64,000 nt of DNA from Prorocentrum cordatum (lineage: Eukaryota > Sar > Dinophyceae > Prorocentrales > Prorocentraceae): NCBI GenBank assembly GCA_963575745.1, contig CAUYUJ010017644.1, positions 77,501 through 141,500 on the forward strand, written 5' to 3'. Made by a program: the position numbers and the translations under genes. The notes beneath the pieces were generated by a model that had not been told where the DNA came from, made no database searches, and saw only the letters and a list, made by a program, of their open reading frames with translations. Positions 61,872 through 64,000 of the stretch are shown here, in pieces (the first letter of the stretch is position 1; each line of letters begins with the position of its first letter).

Positions 61872-64000
61872 GATGCAGCCGCGCCGCTGGCAGTAGTGCA
61901 GGCGCAGCTCGTCGTGGTATGTGCTGAGGTGGCTCGCGTGGATCTTCTGGTGGCCGACCTGCGCCCCGCTGGAATCCGCGACGCGGGTGCTTGCCTTCGT
62001 CCGCTCGACGGGCACGCACTCCTCCACGAGCCACGCGGCCGCACTGAGAATGGGCACTCGACCGCCGCACCTGCTGCGCCCGTAGTGCTTGGCGTCCGCG
62101 TCGTACGTGATCACGTGCTTCGTCTCCGCCAACTGCTTGTCTCTCCGCTTTTTCTGGATATTGGCGTCTCTCCGCTCCTTCTGCGAGGGCCCTGCCGACG
62201 GCTCCACCTCGATCGCGGCCTGGGGCGTCGCCGGCCCGCGGGGCCGCGCGAGGGCGGCGACCCCCTCGGCGAAGCCCAGCGCGCGCGCCTGCGCCCTGGC
62301 CACCTGCGCCCGCTTGATGATGCCGTCGACGAAATCGTCGGCCAGGACGTTGCCGATGTAGTCGATGGGGTCCACGCCCGCGTCGACCGCGTCCTTCGCG
62401 CTCATGTGGCTCTCGAACTTCACGAGGTCCAGCTCCTTCCTCTTGATCAGCTCGCGAACCTCGCACCAGAGCCCCACGTGCGTCCTGGGCAGTTTCCCAC
62501 GCCGTAGTTTGAGCACTCCTCGCATGACGCACGCAGAGTCGGCCGTGTACCTGATCCTCTGGTGCCCGCTGGTGGCTGTGAGCAGCCCCTTCAGCGCTGT
62601 GAGCTCACCCCCGTTGACGCTCTGCCTCCATCCTGCCAGCGCGCCTCTGGCGCCTGCCACGAACATCGGCTCGTTCATCTCCGTCATCTCCGTCGTCTGC
62701 ATGATGACCCAGCCCCAAGCAATCCTCGTCAGCCTCGGGCCCGCCGCGTGCCCGCCGCCCGATGCGCCCCCCGCCGCGATCAGCTACTTGCCTGAGTCAG
62801 GGCCGCCCTCGCTCGGGTGCGGACTGACCTCGCCGAAACGCTCGACCGCGCTCTCGTGCTCGGGAGGCGGGCTGACCGTCGCCCACTACTTGGGCAAAAT
62901 GCCTCTGAGCCACAGGCACGGCTGCACATCCTCCTGGCTGGTGGCCCGCTTGATGAGGTGCTCCGACTTCCTGCGATCCTCGATGATCTCGTTGCACTTG
63001 CACTTCCACGTGCGATGCAGCCATGACTCGGGCTCTTCACCGCACCGCGGGCACATCACGTCTTCGACCTCGATGGCCAAGTCAGCGACCCTCTGCCTCG
63101 GCCACGCCCCTCCTGTGAAGAGGGCGAGCTGCGCCCCCACCTTGTTATACTCACCCTTCGTCTTGAACTTGCGGATCAGGGCTCTGGCCGAGCGCAAGTC
63201 CGCGCCGTACTCCAAGCCTTTGCCCGCGTAGCGGTTGGCCACTTATGCCCACTCCCTCTTCTCTATCGCGTCTCTGAGGGCCTGTCTTAGGTCGCTGATG
63301 TCCAGGTCGCCATCCCAGCCCGTGGGGTCGCTGCCGCCGAACTCCCCGCCTGCGTCCGACACCCAGTGCCACGGGCCCTTCGGGCCCCAGTCGAGGTCCA
63401 CCAGCGTGTTGGCCATGGCCCTCGCCCGTGACCCCCTCCCAGCGCTGCTTGGGGTCCGTCTTGGTGACCTTCTTCACCACTCTCGGCCAAATGAGCTCAG
63501 CCTTCTTGCGCCTCCTGCCGTCGCTGATGACGTGCACCCATGAGTCCAGGAATGCGCAGGCGTCGCCGAAAGCAGGGTCACACTTCGCGATCTCTACCTG
63601 CAGGAGCGTGGTGAGACACCGCCCTCGCAGCTTCGGGGCGATGACTCCAGCCAGCCTCCTCCTCCACTTCGTGACGTTGCTCGGCGCCACCACGAAAACC
63701 TTGCAGGAGTATGCCGCCCGAGGAAGCGACCACGCTGGACCGCCGCACGGGCCTCTCCCCTCGCTCGACGGCCGCTGCGCGCCATCTTCAAGCAGCGCGC
63801 GGCCTGCCGGTCCGCGTGGGCTGTCCTTTTGGCGTGCTTGCCCTTGCCTCCTTCGATGCTGTGCCCTGTCGATCCCCAGGTCGGGCGCCTGGCCCTTGAC
63901 CTTCACGGCGATGTTGCGCGAGCGCGGCCTCAGCGCAACCTCCTTCGCCACGTCCATGTCGTTCCCGATGGGCGCGGACTTCGTGGGCAGCGTCAGCCGC
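61870..64000 (-). pseudogene. LINE-type ORF2, 3' part (C-terminal RT region, Zn motif, RNase H), decayed, runs off the window
   Basis: From the window edge down: fragments typical of the region following RT in dinoflagellate LINEs (DLGIDRAQ; SNVTKWRRRLAGVIAPKLRG), a frameshift near 63430, then NTLVDLDWGPKGPWHWVSD, an in-frame TAA (63243-63245), GKGLEYGADLRSARALIRKF, a zinc-binding motif CPRCGEEPESWLHRTWKC, a TAG (62886-62888), a second TAG (62784-62786), then an RNase H region: IAAGGASGG (the expected first Asp replaced), GGELTALKGLL, YTADSACVMRG, SHMSAKD and NVLADDFVDG. The conserved order in one frame across stops shows a once continuous protein. RT proper lies beyond 64000. Confidence 0.75.

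Noticed and set aside
62784-63245. In-frame TAA and TAG in the LINE remnants read as sense codons (alternative genetic code)
   Set aside because: A frameshift and loss of an RNase H Asp occur in the same remnant, and the other genes of the window use normal stops. Decay explains it better.

Overview
The window reads as nuclear DNA of a core dinoflagellate (Prorocentrum, Polarella or Symbiodiniaceae type; species not determinable here). The reasons are a perfect 22-nt dinoflagellate spliced-leader sequence at 58704-58725, GC-AG introns flanked by AGG(C) repeats, retroelement proteins of the kind abundant in dinoflagellate genomes, and very low gene density in GC-rich DNA full of GGA/CTC, CGT and GA simple repeats, foldbacks and small inverted-repeat elements. 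I recognise no conserved host housekeeping gene. Everything with a recognisable coding signal belongs to a mobile element. || Layout. 1-8189: repeat-dominated DNA with a 75-bp tandem array, two inverted-repeat (MITE-like) families, palindromes and CGT-rich minisatellites. 8190-40913: one tyrosine-recombinase (DIRS/PAT/Ngaro-like) retrotransposon, plus strand, bounded by split direct repeats (A1 8190-8281; B1 40399-40578; A2 40582-40673; B2 40734-40913). It encodes a membrane ORF1, a Gag-like ORF2, an RT-RNaseH-methyltransferase-like ORF3 and a tyrosine recombinase. Its ORF2 is interrupted at 9194/21851 by a 12,652-bp DNA transposon (9195-21846) with about 47-bp terminal inverted repeats and a 4-bp TCAT target duplication. 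Removing the insert and one TCAT restores a continuous 415-codon ORF2. || The inserted transposon carries four intron-containing genes, all on the minus strand: a hAT-like transposase (989 aa after splicing), a C5 cytosine-DNA methyltransferase (368 aa), an unrecognised protein of about 970 aa, and a HAD-hydrolase-like protein with a Cys-rich tail. Twelve copies of a small hairpin with loop CGAANCA, all in one orientation, are scattered through it. It also has a 96-bp array of inverted-repeat units and a 227-bp near-perfect palindrome. || 26348-26447 is a 100-N gap. The 13.2 kb on its left (13129-26347) and the 13.2 kb on its right (26448-39661) are about 99.7% identical and abut the gap exactly as two overlapping contig ends would. 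I therefore treat the second copy as an unmerged assembly overlap (or allele). The genes in 26.4-39.7 kb are probably not additional loci; the real retrotransposon is about 6.75 kb plus its 12.65-kb insert. || 40914-58703: no supported genes; minisatellites, direct repeats, further MITE copies and foldbacks. 58704-59951: spliced leader followed by a decayed LINE ORF1. 59950-60990: a 7-bp satellite. 61870-64000: the decayed 3' part of a LINE ORF2 (Zn-binding and RNase H regions) on the minus strand, running off the window.
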